From contig JAEUPB010000073.1 in NCBI GenBank assembly GCA_016789955.1, forward strand, positions 57,498 through 121,497: a DNA stretch of 64,000 nucleotides. The letters are read 5' to 3'. This DNA comes from Rubrivivax sp. (GTDB taxonomy: Bacteria > Pseudomonadota > Gammaproteobacteria > Burkholderiales > Burkholderiaceae_C). The notes beneath the pieces were generated by a model that ran no database searches, was not told the DNA's origin, and was given only the letters and a program-made list of their open reading frames with translations. A program made the position numbers and the translations under genes. Below, one piece after another: positions 26,399 through 33,746 of this stretch. Each line of letters starts with the position of its first letter. Position 1 is the first letter of the stretch.

Positions 26399-27229
26399 TC
26401 AGGTGATGCGGCGGATGCTCTCCGCGATCTCGTCGCGGTCGAACACGCGCTTCCAGTCGTCGCGCATCAGCCGCGGCTTGCCGTAGGTGATGGCCTTGTT
26501 GCAGGCGTCGGAGAACTGCCCGGGGATCTGCTTGAAGATCACCGCCGAGAGGATGGTCATGTGGCCGAGCAGGAAGTCGCGCGCGGCCGCCTCGGGCACG
26601 CCGCGGGCCACCACCTCGTCCATCGCCTCGCGCATCACGTCCAGCAGCGTCGCGGCCACGGTCTCCGACAGGCCGGGCTCGAGCAGCGCCATCTGCTCGA
26701 CGCTGAGCCGGTGCGAGCGCAGGATGGGCGCATAGATCGTCTTCGCGATGGCCTCGCCGAGGTCGAAGTCCGACTCCGGCCCCTGCATCAGCGCGCTGAC
26801 GATGGACTGCCGCGCATGCAGCCCGCCGAAGTAGTCCTTGCGCGCCGCCTCGGTCTCTTCGTCGTTGAAGATCGGCGGGTGGCAGGGGTGGGCCACGAAG
26901 TAGGTGAGGTCCGGCCGGTCGGGCAGGTGGCCGGCGAACGGTGCCGCGGCGTCGAGCGTGATCACCATCGTGCCGGGGGCGATGCGCGGCGAGAGCTCCG
27001 CCGCGAGGGAGCCGATCAGCGTGTCGGGCACCGCGAGGATGACCGCGCGGGCCCCGTCGAGCGCGGTGTCGGCCGCGACGCAGTCGATGCCCAGGCCGTC
27101 CTTCAGGCGCTGCCGGCCGGCCGCGCCGGGCTCGACGTGGCGCACGGCGTAGGGCGAGCCCCGCAGGTTGGCGGAGAGGCGGTAGCCCATCTTCCCGCCC
27201 GCACCGAACAGCGCGATCGTGACCGTCAT
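26399..27229 (-). CDS. NAD(P)-binding dehydrogenase with PGDH_C-type C-terminus
   Basis: A 276-residue protein. The start at 27229 is supported by GAGGAG 7 nt upstream; a longer frame adds only low-complexity residues. The N-terminus has a Rossmann motif IALFGAGGKMGYRLSANL, and the middle has VILAVPDTLIGSL and YFVAHPCHPPIFND. The C-terminal half (from about residue 170) is helical (TIYAPILRSHRLSVEQMALL) and resembles the phosphogluconate dehydrogenase C-terminal-like domain. The substrate is unknown; a hydroxy-acid or sugar-acid oxidation is likely. It leads the minus-strand run to the M81 peptidase and the binding protein and is divergent from the metallo-hydrolase at 27363. Confidence 0.75.
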   Translation of the reverse strand: MTVTIALFGAGGKMGYRLSANLRGSPYAVRHVEPGAAGRQRLKDGLGIDCVAADTALDGARAVILAVPDTLIGSLAAELSPRIAPGTMVITLDAAAPFAGHLPDRPDLTYFVAHPCHPPIFNDEETEAARKDYFGGLHARQSIVSALMQGPESDFDLGEAIAKTIYAPILRSHRLSVEQMALLEPGLSETVAATLLDVMREAMDEVVARGVPEAAARDFLLGHMTILSAVIFKQIPGQFSDACNKAITYGKPRLMRDDWKRVFDRDEIAESIRRIT

Positions 27230-27362
27230 CGTCGTCTCCTCTCGTCGAACACGTCCGGCGGATGCCGGAGCCGCGCCTGCACGGCCTTGTAGCACGGGCC
27301 CCGGCCGCAGGCCGCGCCCTATAGTGCAGCCTCATCCCGCATCGCCGACTGGAGACACCTCC

Positions 27363-28331
27363 GTGAGCAGCACCAAGACCTTCGCCTCGCAGGCCGACCT
27401 CGCCGAGAAGCAGGTCACCTTCGCGCAGATCTCCGAGCACGCCTGGGCCTACACCGCCGAGGGCGACCCCAACACCGGCGTCGTGATCGGCGACGACGCG
27501 GTGCTGGTGGCCGACACGCAGGCCACGCCGGCGATGGCCGCCGATGTCATCCGCCGCATCCGCGAGGTGACCGACAAGCCGATCAAGTACGTGGTCCTGA
27601 CGCACTACCACGCGGTGCGCGTGCTCGGCGCCAGTGCGTACCGGGCCGAGGGTGCGCAGCAGATCCTCGCCAGCCAGGACACCTACGATCTGATCGTCGA
27701 GCGCGGCGAGCAGGACAAGGCCAGCGAGATCGGCCGCTTCCCGCGCCTGTTCCGCAACGTCGAGACGGTGCCTGCCGGCATGACCTGGCCGACGATGACC
27801 TTCACCGGGAAGATGACGCTGTGGCTGGGCAGGCTCGAGGTGCAGCTGCTGCAGCTCGGCCGCGGCCACACCAAGGGCGACACCGTGGTGTGGCTGCCGC
27901 AGGAGCGCACGCTGCTCTCGGGCGACCTGGTCGAGTTCGACGCCACGCCGTATGCCGGCGACGCCTACTTCCAGGACTGGCCGCACACGCTGGACCGCAT
28001 CGCCGAGCTGAAGCCGCTGGCGCTGGTGCCCGGCCGCGGCCCGGCCCTCGTGGGCGAGGAGCGCGCGCGCCAAGGGCTGCAGGTGACGCGCGACTTCGTC
28101 AGCGACGTCTGGGCGAACGTGCGCGCCGGTGCCGCCGCCGGCAAGGACCTGAAGACCGTCTACCGCGAGACCTACGCGGCGCTGAAGCCGCGCTACGGCT
28201 CCTGGGTGATCTTCGACCACTGCATGCCCTTCGACGTGACGCGCGCCTATGACGAAGCGACGCAGCACCGCGACCCGCGCATCTGGACCGCCGAGCGCGA
28301 CCGCCAGATGTGGGAGACGCTGGAGGGCTGA
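27363..28331 (+). CDS. MBL-fold hydrolase with a degenerate second zinc site
   Basis: A 322-residue protein. The start is the GTG at 27363 with GGAG 10 nt upstream; the frame extends to 27219, but that part overlaps the divergent gene's start. The motif-2 region reads THYHAVRVLGA (His81, His83), so the usual HxHxDH has lost Asp (Val85) and the last His (Arg86). Motif 3 His169 (RGHTKGD) and motif 4 Asp188 (LLSGDLVE) remain. The final His of PGHGP is Arg225 (PGRGP). One zinc could still bind through three His; the second site looks lost. It is followed after 2 nt by the FAD monooxygenase, so the two are coupled. Confidence 0.82.
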   Translation: MSSTKTFASQADLAEKQVTFAQISEHAWAYTAEGDPNTGVVIGDDAVLVADTQATPAMAADVIRRIREVTDKPIKYVVLTHYHAVRVLGASAYRAEGAQQILASQDTYDLIVERGEQDKASEIGRFPRLFRNVETVPAGMTWPTMTFTGKMTLWLGRLEVQLLQLGRGHTKGDTVVWLPQERTLLSGDLVEFDATPYAGDAYFQDWPHTLDRIAELKPLALVPGRGPALVGEERARQGLQVTRDFVSDVWANVRAGAAAGKDLKTVYRETYAALKPRYGSWVIFDHCMPFDVTRAYDEATQHRDPRIWTAERDRQMWETLEG

Positions 28332-28333
28332 GC

Positions 28334-30082
28334 GTGGCGGCCACCGCCGAGGCCGCGCTGTCGTACGTGTCGGACGCGCGCACGATCCAGGCGCACGCCT
28401 ACGCCTACCGGCGCTCGCCCGACCAGGATGCTGCCGAGCCCCTGCGGCATGCGGTGGTGGTGGTCGGCGCCGGGCCGGTGGGGTTGAGCCTGGCGATCGA
28501 CCTCGCGCTGCGCGGGCGCGCGCGCGGCCAGCGTGTGCTGCTGCTGGACAACGACCACCGCCTCTCGACCGGCTCGCGCGCGATCTGCTTCGCCAAGCGC
28601 ACGCTCGAGATCTGGGACCGGCTCGGCGTGGGCGACCCGATGTGCGCCAAGGGCGTGGGCTGGGGCGTCGGCCGCGTCTTCCTCGGCACCGAGCAGCTCT
28701 ATCGGTTCGACCTGCTGCCCGAGGCGGGACACGAGCGCCCGGCCTTCATCAACCTGCAGCAGTACTACGCCGAGGCCTACCTCGCGGTGCGCGCGGCCGA
28801 GCTGCCGAACCTGGAGATCCGCTGGCGGCATGCGGTCGCCGGCCTCGCGACGCACGACGATGGCGCGCGGCTGCAGGTCGACACGCCCGACGGTCCGTAC
28901 GCGATCGACGCGGGATACGTGGCCGCCTGCGACGGCTCGCGCTCGCCGCTGCGCGCGATGCTCGGCCTCGAGAGCAAGGGTCGCGTGTTCCGCGACCGCT
29001 TCCTGATCGTCGACGTGCGCATGGCCGCCGACTTCCCGGCCGAGCGCTGGTTCTGGTTCGACCCGCCGTTCCACCGGGGCCAGAGCGTGGGACACGGGAG
29101 CAGCACGCCTTCCAGCGTGCTGCTGCACCGCCAGCCCGACGGCGTGTGGCGCATCGACTTCCAGCTCGGCTGGGACGCCGACCCCGAGGCCGAGAAGCAG
29201 CCCGAGCGCATCCGTCCGCGGGTGGAGGCGATGCTGCAGCAGGCCCTGGGCCGCGACGTGCCGTTCGAGATCGAGTGGGCCAGCGTCTACACGTTCGCCT
29301 GCCAGCGCATGGCGCGCTTCCGCCACCGGCGCGTGCTGTTCGCCGGCGACTCGGCCCACGGCGTGTCGCCCTTCGGCGCACGCGGCGCGAACTCCGGCGT
29401 GCAGGACGCCGAGAACCTCGCGTGGAAGCTCGACGCCGTGCTGCGCGTCGCGGCCCCCGACCGGCTGCTCGACAGCTACGCCGACGAGCGCGAGCACGCG
29501 GCCGACGAGAACATCCTGAACTCCACGCGCGCCACCGACTTCATCACGCCGAAGAGCGCGGTGAGCCGGCTGTTCCGCGACGCGGTGCTGACGCTCTCGC
29601 GCCAGCACCCGTTCGCGCGCACGCTGGTCAACAGCGGCCGGCTCTCGGTGCCGGCCACGCTGCACGGCTCGGCGCTGAACACGCCCGACGCCGACGGCTG
29701 CGCCGGGCGCATGGTGCCGGGCGCACCGGCGGCCGATGCGCCGGTGGAGCGCGACGGGCGCCGCACGTGGCTGCTGCGTGAACTCGGCGGCGACTGCACG
29801 CTGCTGGTGGCGCACGGCGCCGGCAGTGCGGCCTTGTCGGAGGCCCTGACCCGGGAGGCGCTGCCGCTGCCGCTGCGCGTGCGGCACGTGATGCCAGCGG
29901 GCGCGGCGGGCGCCGATGCCGACGCGCTGGTGGACGTTGAAGGCCTCGTCGCGCAGCGCTACGACCTGCGCCCGGGCAGCGCGGTGCTGCTGCGCCCGGA
30001 CCAGCATGTCTGCGCGCGCTGGCGCGTGCCGCGGCCCGAGATCATCGCCGCGGCGATGCGCCGCGTGCTGGTGCTGGATTGA
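28334..30082 (+). CDS. FAD-dependent aromatic-ring monooxygenase (MhpA/PheA type), copy 1
   Basis: A 582-residue class A flavoprotein hydroxylase. The GTG at 28334 lies just after the GGAGGG at the end of the preceding gene. Motifs: VVVGAGPVGLSLAIDLALRG (GxGxxG), a DG motif in AACDGSRSPLR, and the GD motif VLFAGDSAHGVSPFGARGAN. A thioredoxin-like C-terminal domain follows. It resembles 3-(3-hydroxyphenyl)propionate and related phenol hydroxylases that use NAD(P)H and O2. It shares ordered blocks with the second copy at 30969-32612 (for example YRFDL.PEAGH, WRIDFQLGW.ADP and STR.TDFITPKSA), so the two are paralogues. It is followed by a DUF2783 gene. Confidence 0.85.
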   Translation: MAATAEAALSYVSDARTIQAHAYAYRRSPDQDAAEPLRHAVVVVGAGPVGLSLAIDLALRGRARGQRVLLLDNDHRLSTGSRAICFAKRTLEIWDRLGVGDPMCAKGVGWGVGRVFLGTEQLYRFDLLPEAGHERPAFINLQQYYAEAYLAVRAAELPNLEIRWRHAVAGLATHDDGARLQVDTPDGPYAIDAGYVAACDGSRSPLRAMLGLESKGRVFRDRFLIVDVRMAADFPAERWFWFDPPFHRGQSVGHGSSTPSSVLLHRQPDGVWRIDFQLGWDADPEAEKQPERIRPRVEAMLQQALGRDVPFEIEWASVYTFACQRMARFRHRRVLFAGDSAHGVSPFGARGANSGVQDAENLAWKLDAVLRVAAPDRLLDSYADEREHAADENILNSTRATDFITPKSAVSRLFRDAVLTLSRQHPFARTLVNSGRLSVPATLHGSALNTPDADGCAGRMVPGAPAADAPVERDGRRTWLLRELGGDCTLLVAHGAGSAALSEALTREALPLPLRVRHVMPAGAAGADADALVDVEGLVAQRYDLRPGSAVLLRPDQHVCARWRVPRPEIIAAAMRRVLVLD

Positions 30083-30105
30083 TCCGAGCGACCGAGGACG
30101 CCGCC

Positions 30106-30300
30106 ATGCCGCTGGTCACCACGCCGAACCTCTCCGCGCCCGACGACTTCTACGAAGCGCTGATCGACGCGCACCGCGACCTGATCGACGAGCAGAGCCA
30201 CGCGCTCAACGCGCGCCTCGTGCTGCTGCTGGCCAACCACATCGGCGATCTCGGCGTGCTGCGCGAGGCGCTGCAGGCGGCCCGGGAGGCGGCTGGCTGA
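30106..30300 (+). CDS. DUF2783 small protein, copy 1
   Basis: A 64-residue protein starting MPLVTTPNLSAPDDFYEALI, with GAGG 7 nt before the ATG; a TTG at 30079 overlapping the previous stop is the alternative. It is acidic and probably all-helical, with the core LNARLVLLLANHIGDLGVLREAL. It belongs to the DUF2783 family by this core and by context. A clear paralogue lies at 30680-30928. Both copies directly follow an FAD monooxygenase gene, which suggests a small accessory or stabilising subunit. No function is established. Confidence 0.75.
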   Translation: MPLVTTPNLSAPDDFYEALIDAHRDLIDEQSHALNARLVLLLANHIGDLGVLREALQAAREAAG

Positions 30301-30339
30301 AGGCCGCGCCTCTGCGCTCGCCCCGCGGGAGCAGCCTCG

Positions 30340-30636
30340 TTACTTCTTCGCGCCGGCTTCCAGCTTGGACACGCGCTGCTGCAGCTTGGTCACCTGCCCG
30401 GTCAGGTTCTTGTCGAGCGCCGACATCTCGTTCACGGTCTCTGCCAGCGTCTTGACGGTGTTGTTGTAGGAATCCTTGAACGCCTTGAGCTGGTCTTCCA
30501 GACTCTTCAGACCGGACTCCAGGGCCTTCTGTGCCGAGTCCTGGCCCGACTTGGCGCTGTCCAGTGTCTGGACCGTCTTGGTCAGCGCCGCCATCTGGGA
30601 CTCGATCTGGTCGAGCCGTCTGCTGTCGTCGAACAC
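30340..30636 (-). CDS. Small coiled-coil protein of unknown function
   Basis: A 98-residue protein. The GTG at 30636 is preceded by GGAAAGGG; the longer frame to 30882 is antisense-like Arg/Ser-rich sequence. It is charged, has no Cys or membrane segment, and shows heptad hydrophobic spacing almost throughout (IESQMAALTKTVQTL, LKSLEDQLKAFKDS, LTGQVTKLQQRVSKLEAGA), so a long coiled coil is predicted. Use of Lys, Asn and Gln is higher than in neighbouring genes. It lies downstream of the second DUF2783 gene on the same strand, between the two monooxygenase cassettes. I cannot assign a role; phasin-like or scaffold proteins look similar. Confidence 0.6.
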   Translation of the reverse strand: MFDDSRRLDQIESQMAALTKTVQTLDSAKSGQDSAQKALESGLKSLEDQLKAFKDSYNNTVKTLAETVNEMSALDKNLTGQVTKLQQRVSKLEAGAKK

Positions 30637-30679
30637 GCTTCGCCCTTTCCGGAAGCCACGCAAATCGCGTGGCGCGACC

Positions 30680-30928
30680 TTACGCAATGGCCGTTGCGGA
30701 GCCGTTGCGAGGCGGCATGCGCGGGCGGGCGTCAGGCGGGGTTGTCCACCGCGCCACCGCGATCGCCTCGCTGAGCACGGCGCGGTCTCCGACATGGTTC
30801 GCGAGCACCAGGACGAGCTTCGCGAGCATCTTCTGCGCTGCCGTGTCGTCCAGGCCGCGCTGCGCATCGACCAGTTCGGCATAGAAGCCGTCGGGGTCGT
30901 CGATGTTCGGGGTCAGGGTCAGCGGCAT
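30680..30928 (-). CDS. DUF2783 small protein, copy 2
   Basis: An 82-residue protein starting MPLTLTPNIDDPDGFYAELV, with a good ribosome site (AGGAGA, 6 nt upstream). The core KMLAKLVLVLANHVGDRAVL is closely similar to the copy at 30106 (LNARLVLLLANHIGDLGVL). The C-terminus is longer, with a Pro/Arg-rich tail. It directly follows the second FAD monooxygenase (40 bp gap) on the minus strand. The repeated pairing argues that the protein acts together with the monooxygenase. Confidence 0.75.
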   Translation of the reverse strand: MPLTLTPNIDDPDGFYAELVDAQRGLDDTAAQKMLAKLVLVLANHVGDRAVLSEAIAVARWTTPPDARPRMPPRNGSATAIA

Positions 30929-30968
30929 CGGGGTCTCCTGGCGATCGGCCGGAAGGGTCGCGACAGGT

Positions 30969-32612
30969 TCAGCGGCCGAGGCAGCGCGCCATCGCCTGCC
31001 GGACGCGCGCCTCGTCGTAGCTGCGCCAGCGTGCCGCGACATGCTGGTCGGGCCGGATCAGGTACACGGTGCCCGGGCGCGCGTCGTAGCGCTGGTGCAG
31101 CAAGCCGGCGGCATCGTGCAGATCGCGTCCGACGATGACCACGCGGGCGCTGACGCCGCCGTCCAGCCGCAACCGGTCCACCGGCAGCACGCCGAAGCTC
31201 AGCAGCACGAAGCCGCCGCGCAGGTGCTCGAGCAGCCACCCGGGGCGACCCTGCGCGTCGTGCACCGGCGCGTCGGACGCGTTGGTGCCGGGGCGCATCT
31301 CGCCGGCGAACGGCTCGTCGTCGGGCGTGTTCAGGCTCGACGCCACGTACGGCGTCGGCCGCGACAGCCGCCCGCTGTTCACCAGCGGCCGCGCGAAGGC
31401 GTGGTCATGCGCCAGCTCGAGCACCGCGTCGCGCAACAGCCGCGCGGTGGCCGACTTCGGCGTGATGAAGTCGGTGGAGCGCGTCGAATGCCGCAGGTTG
31501 TCGTCGGCGGCGTAGGCGCGCTCTTCGTGGTAGCTGTCGACCAGCGTCTCGGGCGCCTGGCCGTCGAGCACGAGGCCCAGCTTCCAGACGAGGTTGTCGA
31601 TGTCCTGCACACCGGTGTTGGCGCCGCGTGCGCCGAACGGCGACACCTGGTGCGCCGCGTCACCCGCGAAGAGCACGCGCCCGTGGCGGAAGCGGTCCAG
31701 CCGCCGGCACGCGAACTGGTACACCGAGACCCACTCCAGCTCGAACGGCACGTCGGGCCCGAGCATCGCGCGGATGCGCGGCTCCACGTTCTCGGGCTTC
31801 TTCGCCTCCACCGGGTCGGCCTCCCAGCCGAGCTGGAAGTCGATGCGCCACACGTCGTCGGCCTGCCGATGCATCAGCACGCTCGACGGCGCCTGACCAC
31901 CGCCCACCTGCCCCTCGGCGTGGTGGAACCCGGGCTCGAACCAGAACCGGCGCTCGGTCGGGATGTCGGCCTTCATCACCACGTCGGCGATCAGGAAGCG
32001 GTCCTGGAAGAACTGGCCGGTGAACTCGCCGCCGACCATGCGGCGCGTGTCGCTGTTCGCGCCGTCGCAGGCGATCACCCAGTCGGCCTGCATCTCGAAC
32101 ACGCCGTCGGGCGTCTCCACCGTCAGCAGCGCATGGTCGGCGCGCTGCTGCAGCCCGATCAGCTTGTGTCGCCAACGCAGGTCGGCAAGCCCGCTTTGGT
32201 TGCAGGCATCTACCAAATACTCTTCCAGGTGGTACTGCTGCAGGTTGATCATCGCGGGCATGCGGTGCCCGGCCTCCGGCTGCAGGTCGAAGCGGTAGAC
32301 GAGGTCATCGCCGAAGTAGACCTTGCCGACCTGCCAGCTCACGCCCTTGTCGACCATGCGCGCGCCCACGCCGAGGCGGTCCCAGATCTCCAGCGGCCGC
32401 TGTGCGTAGCACACGGCGCGCGAGCCGATGCTCACCGTGTCGCTGTCGTCCAGCACCACGCTGGGGATGCCCTGCGCCGCGCAGTCCAGCGCCGCGGTGA
32501 GGCCGATCGGCCCGGCCCCGACGATCACCACCGGATGCCGGCGCGCGGCGCCGAGCCGCTGCTCGTCGCTCTGGCGGTACGGGTAGGTCGGATAGCGGTA
32601 GGTCTTCAGCAT
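30969..32612 (-). CDS. FAD-dependent aromatic-ring monooxygenase, copy 2
   Basis: A 547-residue class A flavoprotein hydroxylase, starting MLKTYRYPTYPYRQSDEQRL. Motifs: PVVIVGAGPIGLTAALDCAA for FAD, the DG motif IACDGANSDTRR, and the GD motif VLFAGDAAHQVSPFGARGAN. A C-terminal thioredoxin-like domain ends near YLIRPDQHVAARW, the same ending block as copy 1 (LLRPDQHVCARW). The likely reaction is NAD(P)H- and O2-dependent hydroxylation of a phenolic substrate. It is preceded by the VOC gene (26 bp gap) and followed by DUF2783. Aromatic degradation is inferred; no ring-cleavage enzyme other than the VOC protein is nearby. Confidence 0.85.
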   Translation of the reverse strand: MLKTYRYPTYPYRQSDEQRLGAARRHPVVIVGAGPIGLTAALDCAAQGIPSVVLDDSDTVSIGSRAVCYAQRPLEIWDRLGVGARMVDKGVSWQVGKVYFGDDLVYRFDLQPEAGHRMPAMINLQQYHLEEYLVDACNQSGLADLRWRHKLIGLQQRADHALLTVETPDGVFEMQADWVIACDGANSDTRRMVGGEFTGQFFQDRFLIADVVMKADIPTERRFWFEPGFHHAEGQVGGGQAPSSVLMHRQADDVWRIDFQLGWEADPVEAKKPENVEPRIRAMLGPDVPFELEWVSVYQFACRRLDRFRHGRVLFAGDAAHQVSPFGARGANTGVQDIDNLVWKLGLVLDGQAPETLVDSYHEERAYAADDNLRHSTRSTDFITPKSATARLLRDAVLELAHDHAFARPLVNSGRLSRPTPYVASSLNTPDDEPFAGEMRPGTNASDAPVHDAQGRPGWLLEHLRGGFVLLSFGVLPVDRLRLDGGVSARVVIVGRDLHDAAGLLHQRYDARPGTVYLIRPDQHVAARWRSYDEARVRQAMARCLGR

Positions 32613-32638
32613 CGCCGCGGCCCGTGCCTCTCGAGTGC

Positions 32639-33187
32639 TCAGGCGCCCTGCGGCGCGGCGAACTCGCGCTGGTGCATCCACGCCGCGTGGCGCGGCGCCC
32701 TCTTGGTGCGCGACCACTCGGAGAGCATCGCCCACTTCACGTCGTCGAGCTGCTGCATCTGCTCGGGCGTGGCGGTGTCGGCCGCCAGTTCGAGGCGGTG
32801 GCCGTTGGGGTCGAAGAAGTAGATCGACTGGAAGATCGTGTGGTCGGTGGGCCCGATCACGTCGATGCCTGCGGCCTGCAGGCGGGCCTTGGCCGCGAGC
32901 AACTCGTCGACGCCGCCGACCTTCAATGCGATGTGCTGCACCCACGGCGGCGTGTTCGTGTCGCGACCCATCGGCGGCGAGTTCGGCAGCTCGAAGAACG
33001 CGAGGATGTTGCCGCCGCCCGCATCGAGGAACAGGTGCATGTACGGGTCGGGCTCGTGCGTGCTGGGCACGCGGTCCTCGGCGATCGCCAGCACGAAGCG
33101 CATGCCCAGGTGCTGCTCGTACCAGCGCACGGTCTGTTCGGCGTCGATGCAGCGGTAGGCGACGTGGTGGAAACGTTCGATCGTCAC
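32639..33187 (-). CDS. VOC-family (glyoxalase/extradiol dioxygenase fold) protein
   Basis: A 182-residue protein with two VOC modules. The start is GTG at 33187 with AGGAG 7 nt upstream. Metal-ligand candidates are His in FHHVAYR, His in VQHIALKV and Glu in NGHRLELAADT. The DPYMHLFLDAGGGNILAFFE block fits extradiol-dioxygenase-like members. It is the first gene of the minus-strand cassette, so it may act on the product of the neighbouring FAD hydroxylase, for example as a ring-cleaving dioxygenase. Isomerase or binding roles are equally possible. Its promoter region holds the 22-bp palindrome at 33213-33234. Confidence 0.78.
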   Translation of the reverse strand: MTIERFHHVAYRCIDAEQTVRWYEQHLGMRFVLAIAEDRVPSTHEPDPYMHLFLDAGGGNILAFFELPNSPPMGRDTNTPPWVQHIALKVGGVDELLAAKARLQAAGIDVIGPTDHTIFQSIYFFDPNGHRLELAADTATPEQMQQLDDVKWAMLSEWSRTKRAPRHAAWMHQREFAAPQGA

Positions 33188-33212
33188 GGCGAGCTCCTGC
33201 GGGCGAGAGCCA

Positions 33213-33234
33213 TATAGTAACTCGCGTTACTATA
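33213..33234. promoter_or_regulatory. Perfect palindromic operator at the VOC/monooxygenase promoter
   Basis: TATAGTAAC and GTTACTATA form perfect 9-bp arms around TCGC, 26 bp upstream of the VOC start. It is AT-rich in a very GC-rich background. The arms contain TATAGT/TACTAT hexamers that could double as a -10 box. This is what a TetR-type operator covering a promoter looks like. The rest of the gap to the tetR remnant at 33292 shows no other feature. Confidence 0.65.
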
Positions 33235-33291
33235 AGACCGCAACCCCGGGTCCCCGCCGTCGGCACGCGGCTCCGGCCCGCGACGGGGTGA

Positions 33292-33633
33292 TCACCTGGA
33301 GTCCCCGGCTCACGAGCCGCCGCTCAGACGCTGCCGGCCCGCATGTACAAGGCCTCGCTGGTGGCCAACCGGGAGTTCAGCTCGCTGACCGCGTCCCAGC
33401 GCAAGCAGATCGTCAAGTTCCGCGACGAGCTCGAGGCCATGGTCGGCGACTGCCTCGCGGCGGGGCGCGAGACCGGCGAGTTCCAGTTCGAGGACCTCTC
33501 GATGACGCGCATGGCCGTCGTCTCGCTGTGCCGCTCGACGCTGCTGTGGCACTCCCCGCGCGGGCGCCTCACGCCGGAGGCGATCGGCGACTACTACGTC
33601 GAACTCGTGCTGGAGATGGTGGGCCGGCAGGCT
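33292..33633 (+). pseudogene. TetR-family regulator remnant (C-terminal domain only)
   Basis: The frame opens after a stop at 33289-33291. It encodes a typical TetR C-terminal ligand/dimer domain: MYKASLVANREFSSLTASQR from 33343, then RDELEAMVGDCLAAGRETGE and TPEAIGDYYVELVLEMVG. The whole N-terminal helix-turn-helix, about 90-100 residues, is missing; the 57 bp between the palindrome and the frame opening encode nothing like it. The frame also runs on without a natural stop into the dbpA 3' end. It is divergent from the VOC/monooxygenase cassette, so it was probably its repressor. A translated product could not bind DNA. The stretch 33634-33746 holds nothing else recognisable. Confidence 0.7.
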
Positions 33634-33746
33634 GCCCCGCGGACGCAGTCCAGCCGCCGATCGGCCTTGGCGAGTGTCGCGCAGCGATCTCATGAGTCAC
33701 GCGTCCGCAGGCCGCCGTTGCGATCGCCCGCCGGTCACGGCACGCC

